NCBI GenBank assembly: GCA_905479025.1
Contig: CAJQKX010000306.1
Location: forward strand, 1 to 6,628
DNA: 6,628 nt
Direction: 5' to 3'
Source of the DNA: an uncultured Paraglaciecola sp.
Lineage (GTDB): Bacteria > Pseudomonadota > Gammaproteobacteria > Enterobacterales > Alteromonadaceae
Position 1 is the first letter of the stretch. Every line of letters begins with the position of its first letter. The position numbers were made by a program, and so were the translations under genes. The notes beneath the pieces were generated by a model. It was not told the DNA's origin. It saw only the letters and a list, made by a program, of their open reading frames with translations, and ran no database searches. This document shows, piece after piece, positions 1 to 6,113 of this stretch.

Positions 1-1631
1 TGAGATAAGGTCACTACGACTTCTTCTCGCTCAATCAAATCTTCAATATCGATATCGTGAGACGCTGCGGTGATCACAGTACGACGAGCATCACCATATT
101 CATCACGAATAGCTTCAAGCTCTTCACGAATAATCTCCATCAAACGTTTGGGGCTGTTTAATATGTGTAACAACTCGGCAATGAAATCAAGTAACTCTTT
201 GTATTCAGACAATATTTTGTCATGTTCCAAACCAGTTAGCTTATTCAAACGTAAATCAAGGATGGCTTGAGCTTGTTGTTCAGTTAAATAATATAACCCA
301 TCACGAATGCCAAACTCTGGTTCTAACCAATCAGGCCGTGCTGCATCGTTACCTGAACGTTCCAGCATTTCAGCTACATCACCCAAAGACCAACCTTGTG
401 CGGTCAAAGATACTTTGGCCTCAGCTGGGCTTTTAGACGCTTTAATCATCGCAATGATAGGGTCGATATTAACCAGTGCTATGGCTAAGCCTTCAAGGAT
501 ATGAGCACGTTCCCGCGCCTTTTTCAGTTCGAAGACTGAACGCCGCGTGACGACCTCGCGGCGATGTAATATAAACGCCTTGAGGATATCCATAAGATTG
601 AAAATTTTAGGCTGGGTCTTATCTAGTGCCACCATATTGATACCAAACACAGTTTGCATTTGAGTTTGAGAGTAAAGGTGGTTTAGTAGTACTTCTGCAG
701 ATTCATTGCGTTTCACTTCAACAACAATGCGCATACCGTCTTTATCAGACTCGTCACGCAGGGCAGAAATGCCTTCAATTTTTTTATCTTTAACCAGGTC
801 AGCGATTTTTTCAATCAAACGCGCTTTGTTCACCTGATAAGGAATTTCGTGAACAATGATGGTTTCTTTACCGTTGTCTTCAGTTTCAATTTCAGCACGA
901 GCACGCATATAAATTTTGCCGCGACCTGTACGATAGGCTTCTTCAATGCCCTTTCTACCACTAATAAATGCGGCAGTGGGGAAATCAGGACCTGGAATGC
1001 GTTCAATTAATTCTTCGATAGTGATGTCAGGATTATCAACCATCGCGATACAACCATTCACCACTTCAGTGAGGTTATGTGGCGGTATATTGGTCGCCAT
1101 ACCTACTGCAATCCCAGAAGAACCATTAATCAACAAATTAGGTACTCTGGTTGGTAAAACGTTAGGAATAAATTCCGACTCGTCATAATTGGGTACAAAA
1201 TCAACAGTTTCTTTTTCTAAATCAGCCAATAATTCGTGGGCAATTTTTGACATACGAATTTCGGTGTAACGCATAGCCGCCGCTGAATCACCGTCGACCG
1301 AACCAAAGTTACCTTGACCATCAACTAACATATACCTAAGGGAGAAAGGCTGAGCCATACGTACAATAGCTTCATAAACAGCTGAATCACCATGAGGGTG
1401 ATATTTACCTATTACGTCACCGACCACACGGGCAGATTTTTTATAAGGTTTATTAAAATCGTTTTTCAATTCGTTCATGGCGAATAAAATCCGGCGATGA
1501 ACCGGCTTTAATCCATCTCGAACATCAGGCAGCGCCCTGCCAACAATAACACTCATCGCATAGTCGAGATAAGAATTTTTAAGTTCTTCTTCTATATTAA
1601 TTGGAAGAATTTCATGGGCGTGTTCAGTCAT
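1..1631 (-). CDS. gyrA: DNA gyrase subunit A (GyrA), N-terminal ~543 residues, 3' end outside window
   Basis: GyrA is the DNA-cleaving subunit of gyrase (A2B2 with GyrB), which introduces negative supercoils in an ATP-dependent reaction in the cytoplasm. The reverse-strand translation starts [18 protein letters not shown] and stays co-linear with E. coli GyrA, with a one-residue shortening near residue 260. The active-site tyrosine is Y122 in [10 protein letters not shown], and the quinolone-resistance region reads [19 protein letters not shown] with S83 and E87. The winged-helix, tower and coiled-coil/C-gate parts are present, up to an EEVVVTLS segment at the window edge. The beta-pinwheel C-terminal domain and its GyrA box (QRRGGKG in E. 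coli) are not in the window. The ATG at 1629-1631 is chosen because it matches the family N-terminus and has AAGG (plus-strand 1638-1641) six bases upstream. The gene is divergent from ubiG. No frameshift or in-frame stop was seen. Incompleteness is due only to the window boundary. Confidence 0.98.
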   Translation of the reverse strand, partial: MTEHAHEILPINIEEELKNSYLDYAMSVIVGRALPDVRDGLKPVHRRILFAMNELKNDFNKPYKKSARVVGDVIGKYHPHGDSAVYEAIVRMAQPFSLRYMLVDGQGNFGSVDGDSAAAMRYTEIRMSKIAHELLADLEKETVDFVPNYDESEFIPNVLPTRVPNLLINGSSGIAVGMATNIPPHNLTEVVNGCIAMVDNPDITIEELIERIPGPDFPTAAFISGRKGIEEAYRTGRGKIYMRARAEIETEDNGKETIIVHEIPYQVNKARLIEKIADLVKDKKIEGISALRDESDKDGMRIVVEVKRNESAEVLLNHLYSQTQMQTVFGINMVALDKTQPKIFNLMDILKAFILHRREVVTRRSVFELKKARERAHILEGLAIALVNIDPIIAMIKASKSPAEAKVSLTAQGWSLGDVAEMLERSGNDAARPDWLEPEFGIRDGLYYLTEQQAQAILDLRLNKLTGLEHDKILSEYKELLDFIAELLHILNSPKRLMEIIREELEAIRDEYGDARRTVITAASHDIDIEDLIEREEVVVTLS

Positions 1632-1663
1632 ATACAGCCTTGTCCCTAGTCGTTATTATTAGA

Positions 1664-1693
1664 ATACTAGTTAAGTGAAATTCGTATGGTCAA
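1664..1693 (-). promoter_or_regulatory. Candidate sigma-70 promoter of gyrA
   Basis: Read on the minus strand, TTGACC (plus-strand 1688-1693, 5 of 6 matches to TTGACA) is followed after 18 bases by TAGTAT (1664-1669, 4 of 6 to TATAAT). Transcription would begin near 1657, giving a short leader of about 25 bases before the gyrA ATG, which includes the AGGG and AAGG ribosome-binding sequences. This is a consensus match only; the 18-base spacer and the modest -10 leave room for another promoter further upstream in this AT-rich region. Confidence 0.45.
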
Positions 1694-1813
1694 TTTCAAG
1701 CTAGAACTCAAAATTAGGTTTACGTTTTCACCTAAATTTATCTTTATTTTCAACCGACTGATCTTATCATCTACGAATTAAAATGAATAGAAAGAAGTCA
1801 CGCCTGTAGTAAT

Positions 1814-1840
1814 CAAACATGTAGAAAATTAACAAACATG
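1814..1840. repeat. Short direct repeat CAAACATG x2 upstream of ubiG
   Basis: CAAACATG occurs at 1814-1821 and again at 1833-1840, with starts 19 bases apart, close to two helical turns. Such spacing is compatible with a tandem operator, but the repeat is short, lies in AT-rich DNA, and matches no binding-site consensus I know. Chance is a reasonable explanation. Confidence 0.25.
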
Positions 1841-1916
1841 CGATTTTATTTGCCCAAGTAGTAGATTAAGATGGTATTAACTAAGATAAAATTGATAATC
1901 AGGTCAAATGTGAAAT

Positions 1917-2633
1917 ATGCAAAATAAACAAAATGTGGATCATAACGAAATACAAAAGTTTTCTGAGTTAGCTTCAAGATGGTGGGATCTTGCTGGTGAG
2001 TTCAAACCTTTGCATCAAATCAATCCTTTAAGAACAGATTATATTCAACAACATTGTGACGGTTTATCAGAAAAAAAAGTATTAGATGTAGGATGTGGTG
2101 GTGGTATTCTGGCAGAAAGCATGGCACGTCATGGTGCGCAAGTAACGGGCATTGACATGGGTGAAGCCCCCCTAGAAATCGCCCGTTTACACGGATTGGA
2201 ATCAGGTTTAATTGCAGACTATCAGCAGACTACAGCCGAGGAATTTGCCGAAAAATATCCAGCTAGATTTGATGTGGTAACCTGTATGGAGATGCTAGAA
2301 CATGTCCCTGACCCCAGCTCTGTGGTTCAAGCATGTTATCGATTAGTGAAGCCCGGTGGACATGTGTTTTTTTCTACCTTGAACCGAAATATTAAATCTT
2401 ACTTGATGGCGGTAGTGGGCGCTGAGTATGTGTTAGGTCTAGTACCAAAAGGCACTCACCAACACGACAAGTTTATTAAACCTTCAGAATTAATGTCTTG
2501 GATAGATGACACACAACTTTCGGTGCAAAGGATCATCGGTTTGCATATGAACCCCATTAGCCAAGAATATTATTTGTCGAATCAAAATGTTGATGTGAAC
2601 TATATCCTTCATTGTCGAAATAGTGATGTTTAG
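1917..2633 (+). CDS. ubiG: UbiG: ubiquinone biosynthesis O-methyltransferase
   Basis: UbiG carries out both O-methylations of ubiquinone synthesis (2-polyprenyl-6-hydroxyphenol to the 2-methoxy compound, and 3-demethylubiquinol to ubiquinol) using S-adenosylmethionine. The 238-residue product is close to the 240 of E. coli UbiG and aligns along its whole length. The class I methyltransferase fold is marked by motif [14 protein letters not shown] (55-67), the acidic D80 in VTGIDMG, and [11 protein letters not shown] (123-133), whose E125, E128 and H129 correspond to the metal-binding EM-EH pattern of the UbiG/Coq3 family. The segment [18 protein letters not shown] matches the family-specific lid/membrane-contact insertion, consistent with a peripheral membrane enzyme. 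The start is the ATG giving [12 protein letters not shown], since VDHxEI is conserved near the N-terminus; an upstream in-frame start is not needed. Shine-Dalgarno pairing is weak. The stop TAG is followed immediately by the ATG of the phosphatase gene. Confidence 0.97.
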   Translation: MQNKQNVDHNEIQKFSELASRWWDLAGEFKPLHQINPLRTDYIQQHCDGLSEKKVLDVGCGGGILAESMARHGAQVTGIDMGEAPLEIARLHGLESGLIADYQQTTAEEFAEKYPARFDVVTCMEMLEHVPDPSSVVQACYRLVKPGGHVFFSTLNRNIKSYLMAVVGAEYVLGLVPKGTHQHDKFIKPSELMSWIDDTQLSVQRIIGLHMNPISQEYYLSNQNVDVNYILHCRNSDV

Positions 2634-3290
2634 ATGTTAAAAAAACCAAATGCAATTTTATTTGACCTTGATGGCACACTACTAGATACAGCAAGAGACT
2701 TAGGAAATGCTTTAAATCAAATATTGGTAGGTCTAAAACGCCCAACTGTGGATTATAAAATTTACCGTAACATAGCCTCTGATGGGGCCAAAGGTATGCT
2801 TGAATTAGGTTTTGGGGAAGATCTAAAAGATTATGATTTTGCTGGCTTGCGGCAACAATTTTTAGATTATTATGAAAATAATATATGTGTAGAGACTGAA
2901 TATTTTGTTGGTGTTGAAAGTTTATTGTTGGCACTGAATCAAAATAAAGTTCCATGGGGCATAGTTACTAACAAACCAGAATTTTTAACGTTGCAGTTAA
3001 TCACCTCATTCCCCCTTCTACAAAACTGTGGGGTAATTATAAGTGGTGATACTTTAAGCGAGAGAAAACCCCACCCATTGCCTTTGTTGCATGCCGAAGA
3101 AAAACTTGAACTCGCATTACCTAATACATGGTACATAGGAGATGCTAAGCGAGATATTCAGGCGGCTAATTCTGCGAATATGTTTAGTGTGATTGCACAA
3201 TATGGTTATATCTCTGATATACAACAAACTAAAAGCTGGAATGCGGACCTTAGTATTGATAGCCCCGGAGAATTATTAGGTTATTTTTAA
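2634..3290 (+). CDS. HAD-superfamily phosphatase, Gph-like (phosphoglycolate phosphatase type); candidate MupP (MurNAc-6-phosphate phosphatase)
   Basis: This 218-residue protein is a subfamily IA HAD phosphatase and should be a cytoplasmic, Mg-dependent phosphomonoesterase acting through an aspartyl-phosphate. Motif I is FDLDGTLLDT with nucleophile D11 and acid/base D13; motif II is IVTNKPE with T112; motif III is K145 in SERKPHP; motif IV is IGDAKRD with D170 and D174. A helical cap lies at about residues 17-90. All catalytic residues are intact. Such genes are usually annotated gph. However, its place directly after ubiG, the SDGAKGML segment in the cap, and the tail QYGYI...W.AD..I.SPGEL resemble MupP of Pseudomonas, where mupP also neighbours ubiG; MupP makes MurNAc from MurNAc-6-phosphate in peptidoglycan recycling. 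Fold and catalysis are near certain; the substrate is inferred. The ATG abuts the ubiG stop (TAGATG) with no clear ribosome-binding site, suggesting translational coupling. Confidence 0.9.
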   Translation: MLKKPNAILFDLDGTLLDTARDLGNALNQILVGLKRPTVDYKIYRNIASDGAKGMLELGFGEDLKDYDFAGLRQQFLDYYENNICVETEYFVGVESLLLALNQNKVPWGIVTNKPEFLTLQLITSFPLLQNCGVIISGDTLSERKPHPLPLLHAEEKLELALPNTWYIGDAKRDIQAANSANMFSVIAQYGYISDIQQTKSWNADLSIDSPGELLGYF

Positions 3291-3517
3291 GCCAACAAAA
3301 TAACGCTATTTTATAAGAAAACACGACATCTAGTGCTTACTGTCTATTTTTACCCCTTTATATCGATAAATGATAACCATTGTTTTTTTACATTAAAAAA
3401 GTTTAATAAAAAAATATCGTTATTTTCTTCTTGCATTTCGATTAACCGAAACTCAAAAGGCGGTTTTAGGTGAGTCACTACTAACTTTTTGTTACTGCAC
3501 CAAGACCGCACACAAAA

Positions 3518-3533
3518 ACACTATATGTTGGGT
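3518..3533. promoter_or_regulatory. Candidate NrdR box 1 upstream of nrdA
   Basis: ACACTATATGTTGGGT matches the NrdR operator pattern acaCwATATaTwGtgt at most positions, including the full left half ACACTATA. NrdR is the ATP-cone, zinc-ribbon repressor that controls ribonucleotide reductase genes across bacteria, normally through paired boxes at the promoter. The location, about 200 bases before the nrdA start and just upstream of a possible -35, fits that role. The right half (TGTTGGGT) is imperfect. Confidence 0.6.
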
Positions 3534-3561
3534 TGCAATGGATCAAAAACCTCACTATCTT
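3533..3561 (+). promoter_or_regulatory. Candidate nrdA promoter
   Basis: TTGCAA (3533-3538) and TATCTT (3556-3561) are separated by 17 bases; each matches the sigma-70 consensus at 4 of 6 positions. Support comes mainly from the ideal spacing and from the position between the two candidate NrdR boxes. The AT-rich tracts upstream could serve as a UP-like element. Other weak promoters in this AT-rich DNA cannot be excluded. Confidence 0.35.
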
Positions 3562-3567
3562 GTGTTG
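3552..3567. promoter_or_regulatory. Candidate NrdR box 2 (weaker) upstream of nrdA
   Basis: TCACTATCTTGTGTTG resembles the NrdR operator: the left half matches at CACTAT, while the right half has several mismatches. A register shifted by three bases (3555-3570) instead gives a good right half, TGTTGTGT. The centre lies 34 bases from that of box 1 (37 in the shifted register), somewhat more than the 31-32 bases I know for paired boxes, so this site is less secure. It overlaps the proposed -10, where a repressor would block polymerase. Confidence 0.35.
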
Positions 3568-3731
3568 TGTTGATTATGAGAATGCAACTGAATAACAAAT
3601 TTAAGAACAGCAAATACTTGTTAGAATTAACAAATAATTAAAGGCACAGGGGTAAGCAACTCCAAAGATGCATTTTGTGCTAAGTAAAAGTTATCTATTT
3701 GACTTAAGAAAATAAAGAAACGGCTGAAAAC

Positions 3732-6047
3732 ATGAATAACAATTTATACGTCACCAAACGTACTGGCGAACGCGAAATTATAGACTTGGATAAAATCCAC
3801 AAAGTAATCGAATGGGCAGCTAAAGGATTAAATAACGTTTCCGTTTCGCAAGTAGAAATAAAAGCACACATTCAGTTCTATGATGGTATTAAAACCGCCG
3901 ATATCCACGAAACTCTCATTCGTTCTGCTGCCGACCTTATTTCAACAGATTGCCCGGACTATCAATATTTAGCTGCGCGATTAGCCATATTTCATTTACG
4001 CAAGAAATCCTATGGTCGTTTTGAACCACCTGTTTTAAAAGACCATGTTAAGAATATGGTTGATAAAGGCAAGTACGATAAGCATTTACTGCAAGATTAC
4101 AGCCCCGCCGAATTCGATGAAATGGATAACTACCTTGACCATTGGCGTGATATGAATTTCAGTTATGCTGCAGTTAAACAACTTGAAGGAAAGTACTTAG
4201 TTCAAAACCGTGTAACTGGCGAAATTTACGAAAGTGCGCAGTTTCTTTACATATTAGTGGCGGCTTGTTTATTTGCTAAACATGAAAAAAACACGCGTAT
4301 GGATTACATCAAACGTTTTTATGATGCGACGTCTAAGTTCAAAATTTCGTTACCCACACCAATTATGGCTGGCGTCAGAACCCCTACACGTCAATTTAGT
4401 TCGTGTGTGTTAATCGAAGCCGGTGACAGTCTAGACTCAATTAATGCCACAGCCAGCGCCATAGTAAAATATGTTAGCCAACGTGCGGGAATTGGTGTTA
4501 ATGCGGGGCGTATTCGAGCATTAGGTAGCCCGATCCGTGGTGGCGAAGCCTTTCATACAGGTTGTATTCCTTTTTACAAGCATTTCCAAACAGCGGTAAA
4601 AAGTTGTTCTCAAGGGGGGGTGCGTGGTGGCGCTGCAACATTGTTTTATCCCTTGTGGCATCTAGAAGTCGAATCACTTTTGGTCTTGAAAAATAATCGA
4701 GGCGTTGAAGAAAACCGTGTACGACATCTGGACTATGGTGTGCAGTTTAATAAGCTTATGTATACCCGCTTAATCAAAGATCAGCACATTACCCTGTTTA
4801 GCCCTTCAGATACGCCAGGACTTTACGACGCTTTCTTTGCTGACCAAGATGAATTCGAACGTTTATATGCACAGTACGAAAATGATGAAAGCATCCGTAA
4901 AAAACACATCAAAGCCATTGAGTTATTCAGCATATTTATGCAAGAGCGGGCCAGTACTGGACGTATTTATTTGCAGAATGTTGATCACTGCAATACTCAC
5001 AGCCCATTCAACCCTAACTTGGCTCCGGTTCGTCAAAGCAATTTATGTTTAGAAATCGCCTTACCGACTAAACCTTTGGAGCATGTGAATGATGAGAATG
5101 GCGAAATTGCTCTATGTACCTTGTCAGCGTTTAACTTAGGTGCAATCGAAAGTATAGACGAGTTTGCTGAGCTGTCTGATTTAGCGGTACGTGCACTCGA
5201 TAATTTACTGGATTACCAAGATTACCCTGTTCCTGCAGCGTTAAACGCCACAATGGGTCGGCGCACATTAGGTATAGGTGTCATTAATTTTGCTTATTAT
5301 CTCGCTAAAAATGGTGTGAAATATTCAGACGGTAGTGCTAATGGCTTAGTACATAGAACTTTCGAATCCATGCAATATCATTTGATGCAAGCGTCTTGTA
5401 ATTTAGCCAAAGAAAAAGGGGCTTGTCCTAAATTCGACGAAACCACTTATTTCCAAGGCCTAATGCCAATTGATACTTATAAAAAGGAGCTTGATAAAAT
5501 TTGTGACGAGCCGCTGCATTGTGACTGGAATTCACTCAGAGCCGATATTAAACAATATGGTTTACGCAACAGCACACTGTCGGCCTTGATGCCCTCAGAA
5601 ACATCGTCGCAAATATCAAATGCGACAAATGGAATTGAACCTCCTCGGGGTCATATCAGTATAAAGTCCAGCAAGGATGGCGTGTTAAAACAAGTTGTAC
5701 CTGAATACGAAAGACTTAAGGGCAAATACGAGTTGTTATGGGACTTACCATCAAACGATGGTTACTTGCAGCTGGCTGGGATTATGCAAAAATTTGTTGA
5801 CCAAACCATATCTGCTAACACCAGTTACGACCCAAATAATTACGAAGGTGGCAAAGTGCCTATGAAGTTACTGATTCAAGACTTGTTGACCACCTACAAA
5901 CTTGGAATTAAAACGCTGTACTACCATAATACTCGTGACGGAGCAGACGACCCTACTCAACAAGAACTGTCTAACCAAGAGTTTGTGCCTAAAGAAGTGG
6001 TAATAGAAGAAGATGATGATTGCGCAGGTGGCGCTTGTAAAATATAG
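3732..6047 (+). CDS. nrdA: NrdA: class Ia ribonucleoside-diphosphate reductase, large (alpha, R1) subunit
   Basis: NrdA is the catalytic and allosteric subunit of the oxygen-dependent ribonucleotide reductase that reduces NDPs to dNDPs, working with NrdB. The 771-residue product aligns with E. coli NrdA (761) essentially without gaps up to about residue 735, so numbering carries over. An N-terminal ATP-cone (about 5-95) for dATP/ATP activity control is present, with K9, E15, T55 and H59. Catalytic residues are C225 (FSSCVL) and C462 (ALCTLS) as the redox pair, N437, C439 and E441 in SNLCLEIALP, and the radical-transfer tyrosines Y730-Y731 in TLYYHN. The C-terminal shuttle cysteines are C764 and C769 in CAGGACKI, preceded by an acidic tail about ten residues longer than in E. 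coli. The ATG at 3732 gives MNNNLYVTKRTGE, matching the family start; ribosome-binding sequence is weak. A run of seven G lies at 4614-4620. It is followed by nrdB after 66 bases. Confidence 0.98.
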   Translation: MNNNLYVTKRTGEREIIDLDKIHKVIEWAAKGLNNVSVSQVEIKAHIQFYDGIKTADIHETLIRSAADLISTDCPDYQYLAARLAIFHLRKKSYGRFEPPVLKDHVKNMVDKGKYDKHLLQDYSPAEFDEMDNYLDHWRDMNFSYAAVKQLEGKYLVQNRVTGEIYESAQFLYILVAACLFAKHEKNTRMDYIKRFYDATSKFKISLPTPIMAGVRTPTRQFSSCVLIEAGDSLDSINATASAIVKYVSQRAGIGVNAGRIRALGSPIRGGEAFHTGCIPFYKHFQTAVKSCSQGGVRGGAATLFYPLWHLEVESLLVLKNNRGVEENRVRHLDYGVQFNKLMYTRLIKDQHITLFSPSDTPGLYDAFFADQDEFERLYAQYENDESIRKKHIKAIELFSIFMQERASTGRIYLQNVDHCNTHSPFNPNLAPVRQSNLCLEIALPTKPLEHVNDENGEIALCTLSAFNLGAIESIDEFAELSDLAVRALDNLLDYQDYPVPAALNATMGRRTLGIGVINFAYYLAKNGVKYSDGSANGLVHRTFESMQYHLMQASCNLAKEKGACPKFDETTYFQGLMPIDTYKKELDKICDEPLHCDWNSLRADIKQYGLRNSTLSALMPSETSSQISNATNGIEPPRGHISIKSSKDGVLKQVVPEYERLKGKYELLWDLPSNDGYLQLAGIMQKFVDQTISANTSYDPNNYEGGKVPMKLLIQDLLTTYKLGIKTLYYHNTRDGADDPTQQELSNQEFVPKEVVIEEDDDCAGGACKI

Positions 6048-6055
6048 ATTTCAGT

Positions 6056-6077
6056 AAGCTGCATTAGCAGCTTTTTT
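6056..6077 (+). terminator. Intrinsic-terminator-like hairpin between nrdA and nrdB
   Basis: AAGCTGC (6056-6062) and GCAGCTT (6067-6073) form a perfect 7-base-pair stem with a four-base ATTA loop, and a run of six T (6072-6077) follows directly. It begins nine bases after the nrdA stop and lies before the nrdB start at 6114. The T run is only on the plus-strand side. The stem is short, so partial termination or protection of the nrdA mRNA 3' end is as likely as full termination. No clear separate nrdB promoter was seen in the remaining short gap. Confidence 0.6.
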
Positions 6078-6113
6078 CTGAGTGGTTTGAATTTTTAATG
6101 GCAACAATAATTA

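Larger units (their letters stand above)
1632..1916. other. Divergent gyrA/ubiG intergenic region
   Basis: This 285-base AT-rich gap must carry the promoters for both gyrA (leftward) and ubiG (rightward). A plausible gyrA promoter lies near the gyrA end. For ubiG the best -10 candidate is TAAAAT at 1887-1892, but no convincing -35 sits 16-18 bases upstream, so the ubiG promoter is not resolved. The ubiG start has only a distant AGG (1901-1903, 13 bases before the ATG). An eight-base direct repeat, CAAACATG, occurs at 1814-1821 and 1833-1840. No open frame with family resemblance and no RNA gene was recognised. Confidence 0.7.
3291..3731. other. Intergenic region upstream of nrdA, AT-rich, likely regulatory
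   Basis: These 441 bases contain no recognisable gene. Just after the phosphatase stop is a weak all-AT-stem inverted repeat (AAAATA at 3297-3302, TATTTT at 3307-3312), too weak to be a confident terminator. Another AT-only inverted repeat surrounds 3384-3400. The stretch 3380-3430 is strongly AT-rich with A and T runs. A good NrdR-box match lies at 3518-3533 and a weaker one at 3552-3567, bracketing a possible promoter. If transcription starts near 3568, the nrdA leader would be about 160 bases. That leader contains a 21-codon open frame (3576-3641) without a Shine-Dalgarno sequence. No riboswitch (in particular no B12 box) was recognised. Confidence 0.7.

Noticed and set aside
70..1188. Several plus-strand open frames of 65-80 codons
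   Set aside because: All lie antisense to gyrA, whose reverse-strand frame is continuous and matches GyrA throughout.
2747..2755. TGTGGATTA, one mismatch from the DnaA box TGTGGATAA (reverse orientation)
   Set aside because: It lies alone inside the phosphatase coding sequence with no cluster of boxes; a single near-match is expected by chance.
2557..2955. Long open frame on the minus strand across the end of ubiG and the start of the phosphatase gene
   Set aside because: It lies antisense to two well-supported genes, resembles no family I recognise, and is explained by AT-rich codon composition of the opposite strand.
3297..3312. Inverted repeat AAAATA-ACGC-TATTTT after the phosphatase gene as a terminator
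   Set aside because: The six-base-pair stem is all A-T and has no T run after it, so it is too weak to call.
3444..3465. AACCG...CGGTT stem upstream of nrdA as an RNA element
   Set aside because: Only five base pairs with a 12-base loop; nothing else supports a structured RNA or a riboswitch.
3710..3722. AAATAAAGAAACG occurs just before nrdA and again inside nrdB near 6550-6561
   Set aside because: One copy codes for conserved-frame NrdB residues; an A-rich match of this length is likely chance and not a mobile or regulatory repeat.
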